DNA of 64,000 nucleotides from Oceanicaulis sp040217555 (GCA_040217555.1 JAVJPX010000007.1:411419-475418), one strand, 5' to 3'; positions 1-11,093 are shown, numbered from the stretch's first letter. Notes: generated by a model not told the origin, from the sequence alone. Translations and numbers: made by a program.

Positions 1-890
1 CCGCCGCCCTCGCGCACCAGGGCGAGGCCGGCCGTCCACGGATCGTCGAACACCGCAGCCGAGGCCCCGTCAAGGGACCCCGCCTCGCCGCCGGCATAGG
101 CGCCCCAGCGCACGCCGGAGGACGGAGCGCGGCGATCAAAGCTGAGGCCGGCCGACCAGATCGCCGCGACCTGCGGCGCCGGACCGGCGCCCGGGCGGCA
201 GTGGTCGAGCCCGCAAGGGTCGGCTTCGGGCGTGTAGGAGAGCGCGGCGCGCACTCCGACAATGCGCCGCGATTGTACCGACACGCCCGGCGCAGGGCTG
301 GTCAGCGACAGGCCCGTATCGGCCAGATTGCGACCCGCCGGGTCGGCGAGCGGGCCGTCTGCGCCGGCCAGGCGGAAGGCGCGGGTGCGGTCGGGGCGCT
401 CCAGCCGCGCAGCGGTCTCGATCACGCCGGCGCGCAGTTCGGCGTAGGGATGGCGGATGAAGACTTCGGCGCGCTCAAGCCCCGCGCGCGCATCGGCGGG
501 ACCGTAGCCGGGCGCGGCGTAAAGCCCGGTGGCCAGCCCTCGCAGCCCTGCGCAAGACGGCGCGCAGGCGACCGCGCCTCCAGGGCCGCGTGCGCCGTCA
601 TGGCGCACCGCCCCCGCCGCCAGGCGCACCCCCCAGCGAAGCCCGCTCGGCCGCACGGTTTCGGCGTCAAGGCGGTAGCGAATATCCGCATAAGGAGGAT
701 CGCGCGGAGCGTCGAGATCGCCGGCCGCAAGCAGTATGTCGATGTCGGCTTCTTGCACCAGTTCGAAGCCGGACAGAAAACCGCCCGCGCCATAAGGCTC
801 GGAGTCATCTGATGAGCTGAGAGAAAAAGCCGGTGAGACCGCGGCGCTGGACAAAACAAGTCCCGCCAGAAGGGGGAGGCCCTGTTTCAT
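1..890 (-). CDS. Porin-like outer-membrane protein (3' end outside window)
   Basis: An open frame starts with ATG at 890 and reads leftward without a stop to the window edge (296 complete codons). Residues 1-23 look like a Sec signal peptide (MKQGLPLLAG, then a hydrophobic stretch ending near AFS). The rest is rich in alternating polar/hydrophobic strands such as YAELRAGVIETA and GVRAALSYTPEAD, which resemble strands of Gram-negative porins. It would sit in the outer membrane as a channel. It is divergent from the lipoprotein gene at 1144. The porin assignment rests on pattern only; another beta-barrel family is possible. Confidence 0.55.
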   Translation of the reverse strand, partial: MKQGLPLLAGLVLSSAAVSPAFSLSSSDDSEPYGAGGFLSGFELVQEADIDILLAAGDLDAPRDPPYADIRYRLDAETVRPSGLRWGVRLAAGAVRHDGARGPGGAVACAPSCAGLRGLATGLYAAPGYGPADARAGLERAEVFIRHPYAELRAGVIETAARLERPDRTRAFRLAGADGPLADPAGRNLADTGLSLTSPAPGVSVQSRRIVGVRAALSYTPEADPCGLDHCRPGAGPAPQVAAIWSAGLSFDRRAPSSGVRWGAYAGGEAGSLDGASAAVFDDPWTAGLALVREGG

Positions 891-1143
891 GCGCCGCAGT
901 CTCGCCGGTTCGCCCCGTCCCCCCGGACGCGCCCCGTATTCATCCGGCCTCGGACACGCGATGGCAACCCGAGCGCGGCGGGCTGCGCCGACATGGTGCG
1001 AACGTCGTGTCATTAATGTCACGCCTCTTTCCCGGTCCGCGCCTGCGAAGCAAGCTCTGGCCACACGCGCCGTGCGTGGTATAGAGGCGAAAAGCGGATT
1101 TCGCCGCGCCCGTCAAACATCCTGTCTTCAGGAGACGCATTTC

Positions 1144-1629
1144 ATGGTCACCCGTTCCTTCCGCTTCCTTCTGCTCGCGGCCGGCGCCGCCGCGCTGGTC
1201 TCCGGCTGCGCCTCGCGCGGCGATGATGGAGAGTCCGAGCGCGGCTTCATCGGCGGCCTGTTCGGCGGCGGCGCCACGCAAACCTCCGACCAGCCGGAGG
1301 CCGGAATCGGGGTGAACAGCTATCTGTGGCGCGCAAGCCTGGACGTGCTTTCCTTTATGCCGCTCGATTCGGTCGACCCGTTCGGCGGCGTGATCATCAC
1401 CGACTGGTACGCCAATCCCGAGCTTCCCAGCGAGCGCTTCAAGGCGACAGTCTACATCCTCGACACCCGCCTGCGCGCCGACGCACTGTCAGCCCAGCTG
1501 TTCAAGCAGGTGCGCGGCGAGTCCGGCGAGTGGGTGGACGCCGCGGTGGATTCCGCCACGCGCATCCAGGTGGAGAACGCCATCCTCACCCGCGCGCGCC
1601 AGCTGCGCATTTCGCGGATCGACGATTAA
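1144..1629 (+). CDS. DUF3576-type lipoprotein
   Basis: This 161-residue protein has a lipoprotein signal: MVTRSFRFLL, a hydrophobic core, then the lipobox LVSGC with the lipidated Cys near residue 21. After a Gly-rich linker comes a folded domain containing GVNSYLWRASLDVLSFMPL and the motif GGVIITDWY, typical of the alphaproteobacterial DUF3576 family; the biochemical role is unknown. I chose ATG 1144 because GGAGA lies just upstream (1131-1135) and it places the signal peptide first; a longer in-frame extension to 889 lacks both. It is followed 20 bp later by lptE, so the two are probably cotranscribed. Confidence 0.8.
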   Translation: MVTRSFRFLLLAAGAAALVSGCASRGDDGESERGFIGGLFGGGATQTSDQPEAGIGVNSYLWRASLDVLSFMPLDSVDPFGGVIITDWYANPELPSERFKATVYILDTRLRADALSAQLFKQVRGESGEWVDAAVDSATRIQVENAILTRARQLRISRIDD

Positions 1630-1649
1630 GCCCCCAAGGAGGGCTGGAC

Positions 1650-2138
1650 ATGCTCAATCGCCGTCTCGCCCTCCTCGCCGCCCTGGCGGGGCTCGCCCTG
1701 GCCGGATGCGGCTTCAGCCCGCTTTACTCCACCGCCGGCTATGACCGGCTGGCCGGCCTCACCGTCGAGGCCGGACCGGAGCGCTTTGACTATCTGCTCC
1801 AGGACGCCGTGCGCGATTTCGCCGGCCCCGGGGCGAGCCCCTACGTCCTGCGCCTTGAAACCGATCTGTCCAGCCGCCCGGCCGGCGTATCGCCCACCGG
1901 CGACGCGACGCGGGCGGACCTCACCGCCCGCGTTCTCTATGTGCTTGAGGGCGGGCCGGGCGAGCCTTTGGCGGGCGAACGCGAAGTCACCATCGCGTTC
2001 GATCAGCCTCGCGACCCCTATGCCCGCCTCGCAGCGCAGGGCGAAGCCGAGGAGCGGTTGGCCGGACGGCTCGCTGAAGAGCTGATGCAGGGCGTCGCGG
2101 TGGAGCTGCGCCGGCGCGAGGCCGGCCTGACGCCGTGA
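1650..2138 (+). CDS. lptE: LPS-assembly lipoprotein LptE
   Basis: This 162-residue lipoprotein has the lipobox ALAGC followed by GFSPLYS, the hallmark of alphaproteobacterial LptE. LptE plugs the LptD barrel in the outer membrane and helps insert lipopolysaccharide at the cell surface. The body is a small alpha/beta domain (DRLAGLTVEAGPERFDYLL, then RADLTARVLYVL). AAGGAGGG at 1635-1642 precedes ATG 1650 at good spacing. Its last four bases overlap the GTG start of holA, a fusion of reading frames that implies translational coupling. LptE sequences diverge strongly, so the call rests on the lipobox, size and position before holA. Confidence 0.85.
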   Translation: MLNRRLALLAALAGLALAGCGFSPLYSTAGYDRLAGLTVEAGPERFDYLLQDAVRDFAGPGASPYVLRLETDLSSRPAGVSPTGDATRADLTARVLYVLEGGPGEPLAGEREVTIAFDQPRDPYARLAAQGEAEERLAGRLAEELMQGVAVELRRREAGLTP

Positions 2139-3178
2139 AGGTCAAGGCCCGCGAGGCCGAACGCGTCGTCGCACGGCCCGATCCCGACACCCGCATCTTC
2201 CTGATTTACGGTCCTGATTCCGGCCTGGTCCGCGAACGCGCCCAGACCCTCGCCAAGGCGCTCGTCCCCGATCCGGACGATCCGTTCGCCGTGACGAGGC
2301 TTACCGAAGAGGACCTCAAGGCCGATCCCGCAAGTCTCGCCGATTCGCTCGCCGCCCTCTCGCTCACCGGCGCGGATCGTCTGGTCCGGGTGCGCATCTC
2401 CGGTGACATGGCGAGCCTGGGCGCCGCCGTCGCCGAGGTCGAAAGCGGGACCCTGGCCGCCGAGGCGCGGCTGATCGTCGAGGCGGGTGACCTGAAGAAG
2501 GGCTCCAAGCTGCGCAAGGCGGCCGAGGATGGCGCGAAGAGCCTCGCCATTCCATGCTACGCCGACGAGACGCGCGATTTGCTGGCGCTTGCTGAAGCTC
2601 AGCTGGCCGAGGAAGGGCTGTCGCTCGCCCCCGACGCGCGCGCCATACTCGCCCCCTATCTGGAAGGCGATCGCGCCCAGGCGCGGCGCGAAGTTGAAAA
2701 GCTTATCCTTTACAAGGGTCTCGCCGAGCAACGCGGCGGCGCCCCCGCCGTGGTGGAGCGCGCCGACATCACGGCGATCAGCGCGGCGGGCGCGGAGGCG
2801 GCGCTGGATCAAATCCTCGAGCCCGCCCTGGGCGGGGATCCGGCGCGCGCCGACAGCGCCTACGCGCGGGCCGTCGCGTCGGGGACGAGCCCCGTCGCGG
2901 TGCTGCGCGTCCTGCAAAGGCGCATCGACCAGATTGATATCTTCCACGCCGGCGGCGGAGATGCGGGCGCGCTCGCCCGCGCCGGGGCGCCGCGGTTCGG
3001 ACCGCCGGCCGATGCGTTCAAGCGCGCGGCGAAAAATTTCGCCGGGCGCCGGCTCGATCACGCTCGGCGCCTCGCCTTCGACGCCGAACGGGCGGTCAAA
3101 CGCTCCGGCGCGCCGGCCCAGGCGATCGTGGGCGAGCTGATTCTCCGCCTGGCCCGCGCAGGGGCGCCGCGCCGCTGA
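2135..3178 (+). CDS. holA: DNA polymerase III delta subunit
   Basis: This 347-residue protein is the delta subunit of the clamp loader, which opens the beta sliding clamp and loads it on DNA during replication. The family features present are an N-terminal AAA-like domain with FLIYGPDSGLVRERAQTL in the degenerate P-loop position, then the conserved regions DADRLVRVRISGD-like and ARREVEKLILYKG, and a C-terminal helical collar domain. The start is GTG 2135 in a GTGA overlap with lptE. It converges on parB across 124 bp that I could not resolve into a clear terminator. Confidence 0.93.
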   Translation: MKVKAREAERVVARPDPDTRIFLIYGPDSGLVRERAQTLAKALVPDPDDPFAVTRLTEEDLKADPASLADSLAALSLTGADRLVRVRISGDMASLGAAVAEVESGTLAAEARLIVEAGDLKKGSKLRKAAEDGAKSLAIPCYADETRDLLALAEAQLAEEGLSLAPDARAILAPYLEGDRAQARREVEKLILYKGLAEQRGGAPAVVERADITAISAAGAEAALDQILEPALGGDPARADSAYARAVASGTSPVAVLRVLQRRIDQIDIFHAGGGDAGALARAGAPRFGPPADAFKRAAKNFAGRRLDHARRLAFDAERAVKRSGAPAQAIVGELILRLARAGAPRR

Positions 3179-3302
3179 AACCGGCGCTTTCGATCATTGA
3201 TTTTATTGATGAATTTCGCGCTGTCGCGCTGAGAGCGTCTGACGCCCTATCGGTATACGGCCGCTCGAATTTCAGGCGCTCTCACGCGCGCTACTTCTAA
3301 GC

Positions 3303-4229
3303 TTAGTGCGCACCGGATTGCCCGCCTTGGGAGAGCCGGCGGCAAACCTCGTCCAGCTGCTCCAGCGAGGCGTAGCGCACCCGCACTTCGCCGCGCTCGC
3401 CGGTATGGCGGATTTCCACATCAAGGCCCAGGCGCGCCGCGAGGTCGGCTTCAAGGGCGCGCGTATCCGCGTCCTTGGTCTCCGGCGCGCCGGGGCTGCG
3501 CTTCTGCTCCGGCCGGCCCGAGGCGTCGCGAGCGAGCTTTTCGGCCGCCCGCACCGACAACCCGTCTTCAATGATCCGCTCGGCGAGCGCGTCGGGGTCC
3601 GGCGCATTGGCGACCGCGCGCGCATGGCCAGCGCTGAGCTGACCGGCCTCAAGCTTGGCGAGCACCCCCTTCGGCAGGGCCAGCAGGCGAAGCATATTCG
3701 CCACATGGGCGCGGGACTTGCCCACCGCGCGCGCCACGTCCTCCTGGGTATGACCGAAGGTCTCCACCAGCTGTTTCAGGGCGCGGGCTTCATCTACTGG
3801 ATTAAGGTCAGAGCGTTGAACATTCTCGACAATCGCGATTTCCAGGGTTTCGCGATCGGTGAGTTCACGCACGATGCAGGGCGCCTCGTGCAGCCGGGCG
3901 CGCTGCGCGGCGCGCCACCGGCGCTCGCCGGCGACGATCTGGTAGCGCTCATCGGGTCCGGAGAGCGGACGCACCAGCAAGGGCTGGAGCAGGCCTTTGT
4001 CGGCGATGCTTTCAGCCAGTTCGGCGAGCTCGTCTTCGTTGAAGGTCTTGCGCGGCTGGTCGGGATTCGGCGCCAGAAACTCGATGGGGATCAGCTTGAC
4101 GCCCGGCCCGGAGCGCGCCGCGGGACCTTCGGTCTCGCGCGCGGCGTCCACCGCTTCGCCTTCGCCCAGCAAGGCGGAGAGGCCGCGGCCGAGACCGCGG
4201 CTGCGCGGTTTGTCGTCTTCGCTGCTCAT
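3303..4229 (-). CDS. parB: Chromosome-partitioning protein ParB
   Basis: ParB (308 residues) binds parS sites, slides on DNA as a CTP-dependent clamp and, with ParA, segregates the origin regions. An N-terminal GLGRGLSALLGE segment (residues 12-23), which in this family interacts with ParA, leads into the CTPase core with GERRWRAAQR at 101-110. A helix-turn-helix follows around residues 159-186 (TQEDVARAVGKSRAHVANML), and a C-terminal dimerisation domain ends in EQLDEVCRRLSQGG. It overlaps parA by ATGA. Its binding sites are the three parS copies at 5640, 6194 and 8202. Confidence 0.97.
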   Translation of the reverse strand: MSSEDDKPRSRGLGRGLSALLGEGEAVDAARETEGPAARSGPGVKLIPIEFLAPNPDQPRKTFNEDELAELAESIADKGLLQPLLVRPLSGPDERYQIVAGERRWRAAQRARLHEAPCIVRELTDRETLEIAIVENVQRSDLNPVDEARALKQLVETFGHTQEDVARAVGKSRAHVANMLRLLALPKGVLAKLEAGQLSAGHARAVANAPDPDALAERIIEDGLSVRAAEKLARDASGRPEQKRSPGAPETKDADTRALEADLAARLGLDVEIRHTGERGEVRVRYASLEQLDEVCRRLSQGGQSGAH

Positions 4230-5059
4230 GCCGGGGTCAGCGCCTCGGCGCCCTTGCGCTCCTGGCGCACGACTTCCTTGGCCAGGTTCAGATAGGCCTG
4301 CGCGCCCGAACAGTGCAGGTCATAAAGCAGGACCGGCTTGCCGAAACTCGGCGCCTCGGAGACGCGGACATTGCGCGGTATGACCGTGTCATACACCGTG
4401 TCGCCGAAATGCGCGCGCACATCGGCGGCGACCTGACCGGAAAGATTATTGCGCTTGTCATACATTGTCAGCACAACACCTTGAATAACAAGGTTTTTGT
4501 TGAGGTTGGCGCGGACCAGCTCAATGGTGCGCATGAGCTGGGTTAGACCCTCCAGCGCAAAGAATTCGCACTGCAGCGGCACCATCACCGAGTCAGCCGC
4601 CGTCATGGCGTTGACGGTCAACAGATTCAGCGACGGCGGACAATCGATGAGCACGTAATCGCAATGCTCACCCTTTGCCGCCAGCGCCCGGCGGAACCGG
4701 TCGATCGCGTGACGCAGGCGATAGGAGCGGCGCGGCGCGCTGGAGATCTCCAGCTCGGCGCCGGAGAGGTCGACGTCGGATGGGATGATGGAGAGGCCCG
4801 GCACGGAGGTGTCGATCAGCGCCTCCTCCATGGGGCGCTCTGAGACCAGCACGTCATAGCTGGTGGCGCGGCGCTCGGCCCGGCCGACCCCAAGCCCGGT
4901 GGAGGCGTTGCCCTGGGGGTCGAGATCCAGAACCACCACGCGCTGGCCGATCGCCGCCAGGGCGGTGGCCAGATTAATCGCCGTGGTGGTCTTGCCCACC
5001 CCGCCCTTCTGGTTGGCGATGGCGATCACCTTGGGCGCATTGCTTGAAACATCAGACAC
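4226..5059 (-). CDS. parA: Chromosome-partitioning ATPase ParA
   Basis: This 277-residue Walker-type ATPase binds DNA non-specifically when ATP-bound and is released by ParB, pulling origins poleward. The deviant Walker A motif KGGVGKTT lies at residues 18-25, Walker B-like VLIDCPPSLNLLTVNA in the middle and the ParA/Soj signature GVVLTMYDKRNNLS further on. Length fits chromosomal ParA. The start at 5059 overlaps the last bases of rsmG and the end overlaps parB, so rsmG-parA-parB form a tightly coupled leftward unit. Confidence 0.97.
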   Translation of the reverse strand: MSDVSSNAPKVIAIANQKGGVGKTTTAINLATALAAIGQRVVVLDLDPQGNASTGLGVGRAERRATSYDVLVSERPMEEALIDTSVPGLSIIPSDVDLSGAELEISSAPRRSYRLRHAIDRFRRALAAKGEHCDYVLIDCPPSLNLLTVNAMTAADSVMVPLQCEFFALEGLTQLMRTIELVRANLNKNLVIQGVVLTMYDKRNNLSGQVAADVRAHFGDTVYDTVIPRNVRVSEAPSFGKPVLLYDLHCSGAQAYLNLAKEVVRQERKGAEALTPA

Positions 5060-5707
5060 GGGTCAGGCCCTCAATTGCGAGAATGGCGGCGTCCGGGCTC
5101 GTCCGGCTCGGTATGACCTCGACGTCAAAGGTCCAGCTTTTGCGCGCCTCGGTCAATTCCTCTTGGTGCCGCCCGCCCTTGGGAAGGAGCGCCAGCGCGC
5201 CCTTATCCACAAACGGTTTCACATAGCCGAGCAATTTACCGAGCGGAGCCATGGCCCTTGCGGTGACAATCTCCACGTCTGGGAGAGGATGAAGGGATTC
5301 GGCGCGCTCTGGATAGATAGTCGCCGGCGCGCCGGTCGCGTCGGCGACGGCGCGCAGGAACATCGCCTTTTTGGCTACCGAATCCACCAGGTGCACCGCC
5401 GGGCTCGGCGTTCCGCGCTCCATCAGGGCGAACGCGACGGCGAGCCCCGGAAAGCCGGCGCCGGAGCCCAGATCCGCCCACCGGGCCGCGCCCGGCCGCA
5501 GCCGTTCGCCGAGCTCGAACACCTGCCAGCTGTCCAGAGCGTGGCGATACCAGAAGTCGGAGATTGTGGACCGGCCCACGAGATTGGTGTGCGCATTGGT
5601 CTCTTCCAGAAGTCGGCGCCATGTTTCGAACCGAATCCGTGTTTCACGTGAAACGCCGGTCTCGTCCGCAAACTCTTTCGCGCCGAATCCCACGCCGCCG
5701 CCCCGGC

Positions 5708-5711
<4 letters not shown>
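5052..5711 (-). CDS. rsmG: 16S rRNA m7G527 methyltransferase RsmG
   Basis: RsmG (219 residues, formerly GidB) methylates N7 of G527 in 16S rRNA using S-adenosylmethionine. The SAM-binding motif DLGSGAGFPGLA lies near residues 89-100, followed by VHLVDSVAKKAMFLR and VTARAMAPL, all family hallmarks. The segment VSRET near residue 20 is encoded by a parS-like palindrome (5640-5655), so this coding sequence also carries a ParB site. It starts inside the end of mnmG (4-bp overlap) and ends inside parA. Confidence 0.96.
5640..5655. other. parS: parS site 1 (15/16 match), within rsmG
   Basis: TGTTTCACGTGAAACG matches the 16-bp consensus TGTTTCACGTGAAACA at all positions but the last. It lies inside rsmG and is read on the minus strand as Val-Ser-Arg-Glu-Thr. 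ParB, encoded less than 1 kb away, is the expected ligand. Confidence 0.93.
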
Positions 5712-7600
<1,889 letters not shown>

Positions 7601-7787
7601 GGAGTGGTCCTGCCTATGCGCCGCGCGCCGGTTCAGAGCCCGGTTAGATAAGCCACGAAAACGGCGGAGTCGAGGCGCCGCCTGACGGCTCACGGCGGAG
7701 CTCGGCAAACGGCGGAAGACACAATGCGGCGCACCGTGTCCCTGCCGGTCATGGGGCGTATCCGGCGCCAGCCCCTGAAGAGCGCGC

Positions 7788-9125
7788 CTACTTCCCGATA
7801 CAGAACTGGCTGAACACCCGGTCGAGCACGTCTTCGACGTCGATGCGGCCTGTGAGGCTTTCAAGCGCGCGCAACGCCAGATGAACCTCGGCGGCGGCGA
7901 GTTCCGGCGCATCCATCAAGCGCGTGCGCGCCGCCTGGAGGTGGTCCAGAGCGCGCCCCACCGCCTGGCGATGGCGCGCACGGGACAGGGCCGGCGCCTC
8001 ACGCCCGGAAAGCCGCTGCGTGACGGTTTTGGCGAGCCAGGCTTCCAGGGTGTCGATCCCCGCGCCGGTTTTCGCAGCGACCTCGAAGCGCGCCGCACCC
8101 TCCGGCGCCGCCAGCGCCCCCAGCACCGGCGCGTCCGCCAAGTCGGTCTTGTTGAGGATCAGGCCATCGCCGGACCGCAGCCGGCCGAGCACGGGCGGTG
8201 ATGTTTCACGTGAAACATCCACGACGCCGAGGCGCAAATCAGCATCCTCCGCCCGCGCCAGCGCCCGGCGCACGCCTTCAGCTTCAACCTGATCGGCCGC
8301 CTCACGCAGCCCGGCGGTGTCGGCGAGGATGACCGGAAAGCCGCCCAGAACCAGGCGGACTTCTACGATATCGCGCGTGGTCCCAGGGATTTCGGTGACG
8401 ATCGCCGCGTCGCGCCGGGCGAGCGCATTGAGCAGCGAGGACTTGCCCGCATTGGGCGCGCCGATCAGGGCGATCGTGAAGCCCTCGCGCACCCGCTCGC
8501 CGCGCCGGTCGTCGTCGAGGTGATCGCCAAGCGCCGCGATCAGCACGTCCAGCGGCGCGCCGGCGGTCTCGGACAAATGGTCGGGCACGTCGTCTTCGTC
8601 TGGAAAGTCGATCTCCCCCTCCAGCGCGGCGAGAACCGAGATCAGCTGTTCACGCCAGCGCTCGTAAAGCGCGCGAAGCGCGCCGGTCATCTGCGAGAGC
8701 GCCTGGGCGCGCTGGCCTTCGGTCTCGGCGTCGATGAGGTCGGCGAGGCCCTCAGCCTCGGTGAGATCCATCTTGCCGTTCTCAAACGCCCGGCGCGTAA
8801 ACTCTCCCGCTTCCGCCGGACGCAGATCCAGACCGGCGAGCGCCCCGGCCATGGCCTCGATCACCGCCGGGCCGCCATGCACGTGAAACTCGGCGCAGTC
8901 TTCGCCGGTGAAGCTGGCGGGACCGGGAAACCAGAGCGCCAGCCCCCGGTCGATCTCCGCGCCCGCCCCGTCCACGAAACGGCGGAGCGCCGCCGCACGC
9001 GGCGCGGGACGCGGCGCACCCGCAAGCGCGTCCAGCGCCGGTCCCGCCTTCGGGCCCGAGACGCGGATCACCGCAACCCCGGCGCGCCCCGGCGCGCTGG
9101 CGAGTGCGAAAATCGTTTCCATCAT
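7788..9125 (-). CDS. mnmE: tRNA modification GTPase MnmE
   Basis: MnmE (TrmE, 445 residues) is the GTPase partner of MnmG in U34 tRNA modification. An N-terminal formyl-tetrahydrofolate-binding domain (TIFALASAPGRAGVAVIRVSG) is followed by a helical domain and an inserted G domain with GAPNAGKSS at 222-230, a DTAGLRE switch and NKTD. The C-terminal FCIGK includes the conserved Cys443. A perfect parS (8202-8217) lies in the G-domain coding region as VSRET. A 187-bp gap separates it from mnmG, so mnmG may have its own promoter. Confidence 0.96.
   Translation of the reverse strand: MMETIFALASAPGRAGVAVIRVSGPKAGPALDALAGAPRPAPRAAALRRFVDGAGAEIDRGLALWFPGPASFTGEDCAEFHVHGGPAVIEAMAGALAGLDLRPAEAGEFTRRAFENGKMDLTEAEGLADLIDAETEGQRAQALSQMTGALRALYERWREQLISVLAALEGEIDFPDEDDVPDHLSETAGAPLDVLIAALGDHLDDDRRGERVREGFTIALIGAPNAGKSSLLNALARRDAAIVTEIPGTTRDIVEVRLVLGGFPVILADTAGLREAADQVEAEGVRRALARAEDADLRLGVVDVSRETSPPVLGRLRSGDGLILNKTDLADAPVLGALAAPEGAARFEVAAKTGAGIDTLEAWLAKTVTQRLSGREAPALSRARHRQAVGRALDHLQAARTRLMDAPELAAAEVHLALRALESLTGRIDVEDVLDRVFSQFCIGK
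8202..8217. other. parS: parS site 3 (perfect), within mnmE
   Basis: TGTTTCACGTGAAACA, identical to consensus, lies in mnmE and is translated on the minus strand as Val-Ser-Arg-Glu-Thr. The three sites span about 2.6 kb and form the likely ParB loading centre, about 12 kb from the predicted origin. Confidence 0.97.
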
Positions 9126-9131
9126 AGAGGC

Positions 9132-9380
9132 TTAGCCGTCCTTGGAGCCCGATCCAGCGCTGGCGGCCTGGGCCATCAACCCCATGAACTGCTTCTGCCA
9201 CTCGCCGCCATAGCTCATCCAGGAGCGCATCAGCGCATCCGGCTCCATGGCCTCCATATTGGCCGACATGCGCTTTTGCATCTCTTCGACCAGCGCGGCG
9301 TTGAGCGGCGTCACGTCGGGCAAGCCGAAAAAGGCGCGCGCCTCTTCAGGGCTGCATTCAATATCGATGTTGACCTTCAT
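9132..9380 (-). CDS. DUF6489-type small protein
   Basis: This is an 82-residue soluble protein beginning MKVNIDIECSPEEARAFFG and PDVTPLN, with a helical middle (LVEEMQKRMSANMEAM) and a WMSYGGEWQKQFMGLM segment. It resembles small alphaproteobacterial proteins grouped as DUF6489; function unknown. I prefer ATG 9380 over the upstream ATG 9398 because a GGGGGAGGG ribosome site lies directly before it. It ends 6 bp before mnmE on the same strand and is probably cotranscribed with it. Confidence 0.75.
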   Translation of the reverse strand: MKVNIDIECSPEEARAFFGLPDVTPLNAALVEEMQKRMSANMEAMEPDALMRSWMSYGGEWQKQFMGLMAQAASAGSGSKDG

Positions 9381-9466
9381 CGGCCCTCCCCCTTCCATGG
9401 GCGGCGCACTGAGGCGCGCGTCACCATAGGCGCGCGCGGCCCCAAAGACAAAGCTTGGAGACTCCC

Positions 9467-10147
9467 ATGTCCGGCAAGGAAATCACCATCACCGGCCCCG
9501 ACGGCGCGTTCATGGCCTATGAAAATGGCGAGGGACCCGCCCTCATCGTGATCCAGGAGATTTTCGGTGTGAACCAGGTCATGCGCGATTTGGTGGACGA
9601 TTACGCCGACCAGGGCTTTCGCGCCATCTGCCCGGACCTGTTCTGGCGCATCGAGCCGGGCGTGAACATCACCGACCAGACCAAGGAAGAGTGGGACAAG
9701 GCCTTTGATCTGTTCGGCAAGTTCGACGTGGACGCGGGGATCAAGGACATCGCCGCGACGCTGAATTACGCCCGGCGGGCCGGAAACGGCAAGGCCGGCG
9801 CGGTGGGTTACTGCCTTGGCGGCTTGCTCGCCTATCTCACCGCCTGCCGCACCGACGCCGATGCGTGCGTGGGATATTACGGGGTGAACATCCACGAAAA
9901 GCTGGACGAGGCGAAAGACATCGACAAGCCGCTCATGCTCCATGTGGCCGGCCAGGATCAGTTCGTGCCGGCGGAGGCGCAGCAAAAGATCATGGACGGG
10001 CTCGCCGATAACGGACATGTCACGATCCACCATTATCCAGACCGCGATCACGCCTTCGCGCGCCGGGGCGGGGAGCATTTCCACGCCGAGGACGCCGATC
10101 TCGCCAATACGCGCACCCGCGCCTTCCTGCAGCAGCACCTGACTTAA
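9467..10147 (+). CDS. Dienelactone hydrolase family protein
   Basis: This 226-residue alpha/beta hydrolase has the dienelactone hydrolase catalytic triad: Cys116 in GYCLGG, Asp164 in GQDQFVP and His195 in DRDHAF. The family hydrolyses cyclic ester or lactone bonds; the true substrate here is unknown. ATG 9467 with GGAG at 9457-9460 is preferred over the TTG four codons upstream. It lies 10 bp before the GDPD lipoprotein gene, so the two are likely an operon. No signal peptide is visible, so it should be cytoplasmic. Confidence 0.9.
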   Translation: MSGKEITITGPDGAFMAYENGEGPALIVIQEIFGVNQVMRDLVDDYADQGFRAICPDLFWRIEPGVNITDQTKEEWDKAFDLFGKFDVDAGIKDIAATLNYARRAGNGKAGAVGYCLGGLLAYLTACRTDADACVGYYGVNIHEKLDEAKDIDKPLMLHVAGQDQFVPAEAQQKIMDGLADNGHVTIHHYPDRDHAFARRGGEHFHAEDADLANTRTRAFLQQHLT

Positions 10148-10157
10148 GGACCCGCCC

Positions 10158-11093
10158 ATGCGCCGCCTCGCCCGCCCGCTTCTCGCCTCGATCAGCCTTG
10201 TCGCCCTCGCCGCCTGCCAGGGCGAGCCGGACGCCGCGACGCCGCTCACCGCGCCTGAACCGGCCGGTGAGGCCTGGCTCGCGGGCGTGGACCTTCCCGC
10301 CTATCTCGACTGCGCGCGCGAGCAGGGCGCCACCTTGCTGCAGGCCCACCGCGCCGGCGACCGGGCGGGCGCGGCGGAAAACTCGCTGCGGGCCATCGAG
10401 GCGAGCCTCGCAGACGGGGCCGTGTTCGCCGAGATCGACGTGGCCCAGACCGAAGACGGCGTGCTGGTGCTGATGCATGACGACACGCTGGACCGCACCA
10501 CCACGGGAGAAGGCGAGCTCGATGATATGACGTATGCGGAGCTTTCTGGCGTCGAGCTGGTTGATCTGGATGGCGCGCCCACCGGCGAGCCCATCCCCAC
10601 CCTGGAGGCCGTGCTCGCCTATCTGGACGGACGCGGGATCGCGCAGGTGGACCTGAAGGATATCAGCTTTGACCAGGTCGCCGACGCCCTTGAAGCCGGT
10701 GACGCCGTGGATCGCGCCGTGGTGATCACCTACTCCATGGAGGACGCGCTGGCGCTGCATGAGCGCCTGCCGGGCGTGATGATGAGCGTCGGGATGCGCT
10801 CTGCAGAGGATCTTCAGACCCTGCGCGATGAAGGCGTCGACCTCACCCGCGTCACCGCCTGGCTGGGCCTGGGGACAGGGAACCCGGCGCTCGACGCCGC
10901 CCTCGCCGACGCCGGGATCGAAACCAGCTACGGCGATTTCCGCGCCGAGCGACAGGGGACCATCGACTACACCGTCATGGCTGAAAACGGCGCCGAAGTG
11001 ATCAGCGTCGACGACGTCCCGGCCGCCGCAGACGCGCTCGACGCCCGCGAGACCGCGCGCACAGTGCTGGCGGCGTGCGAGGCGGCGCGTTAG
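10158..11093 (+). CDS. Glycerophosphodiester phosphodiesterase lipoprotein
   Basis: This 311-residue protein has a lipoprotein signal (lipobox LAAC near residue 20) and a GDPD-type TIM barrel. Motifs are AHRAGDRAGAAENSL with the catalytic HR, FAEIDVAQTEDGVLVLMHDDTLDRTTTG with the metal-binding E-D and second His, and VDLKD further on. The family hydrolyses glycerophosphodiesters to glycerol-3-phosphate and an alcohol. As a lipoprotein it would act in the periplasm, for phosphate or glycerol-phosphate scavenging. It follows the hydrolase gene by 10 bp. The family call is strong; the substrate is inferred. Confidence 0.9.
   Translation: MRRLARPLLASISLVALAACQGEPDAATPLTAPEPAGEAWLAGVDLPAYLDCAREQGATLLQAHRAGDRAGAAENSLRAIEASLADGAVFAEIDVAQTEDGVLVLMHDDTLDRTTTGEGELDDMTYAELSGVELVDLDGAPTGEPIPTLEAVLAYLDGRGIAQVDLKDISFDQVADALEAGDAVDRAVVITYSMEDALALHERLPGVMMSVGMRSAEDLQTLRDEGVDLTRVTAWLGLGTGNPALDAALADAGIETSYGDFRAERQGTIDYTVMAENGAEVISVDDVPAAADALDARETARTVLAACEAAR

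Noticed and set aside
201..812. 203-codon plus-strand frame
   Set aside because: It is antisense to the porin-like frame that has a signal peptide and continues off the edge; its composition is Arg-rich and typical of an antisense shadow in GC-rich DNA.
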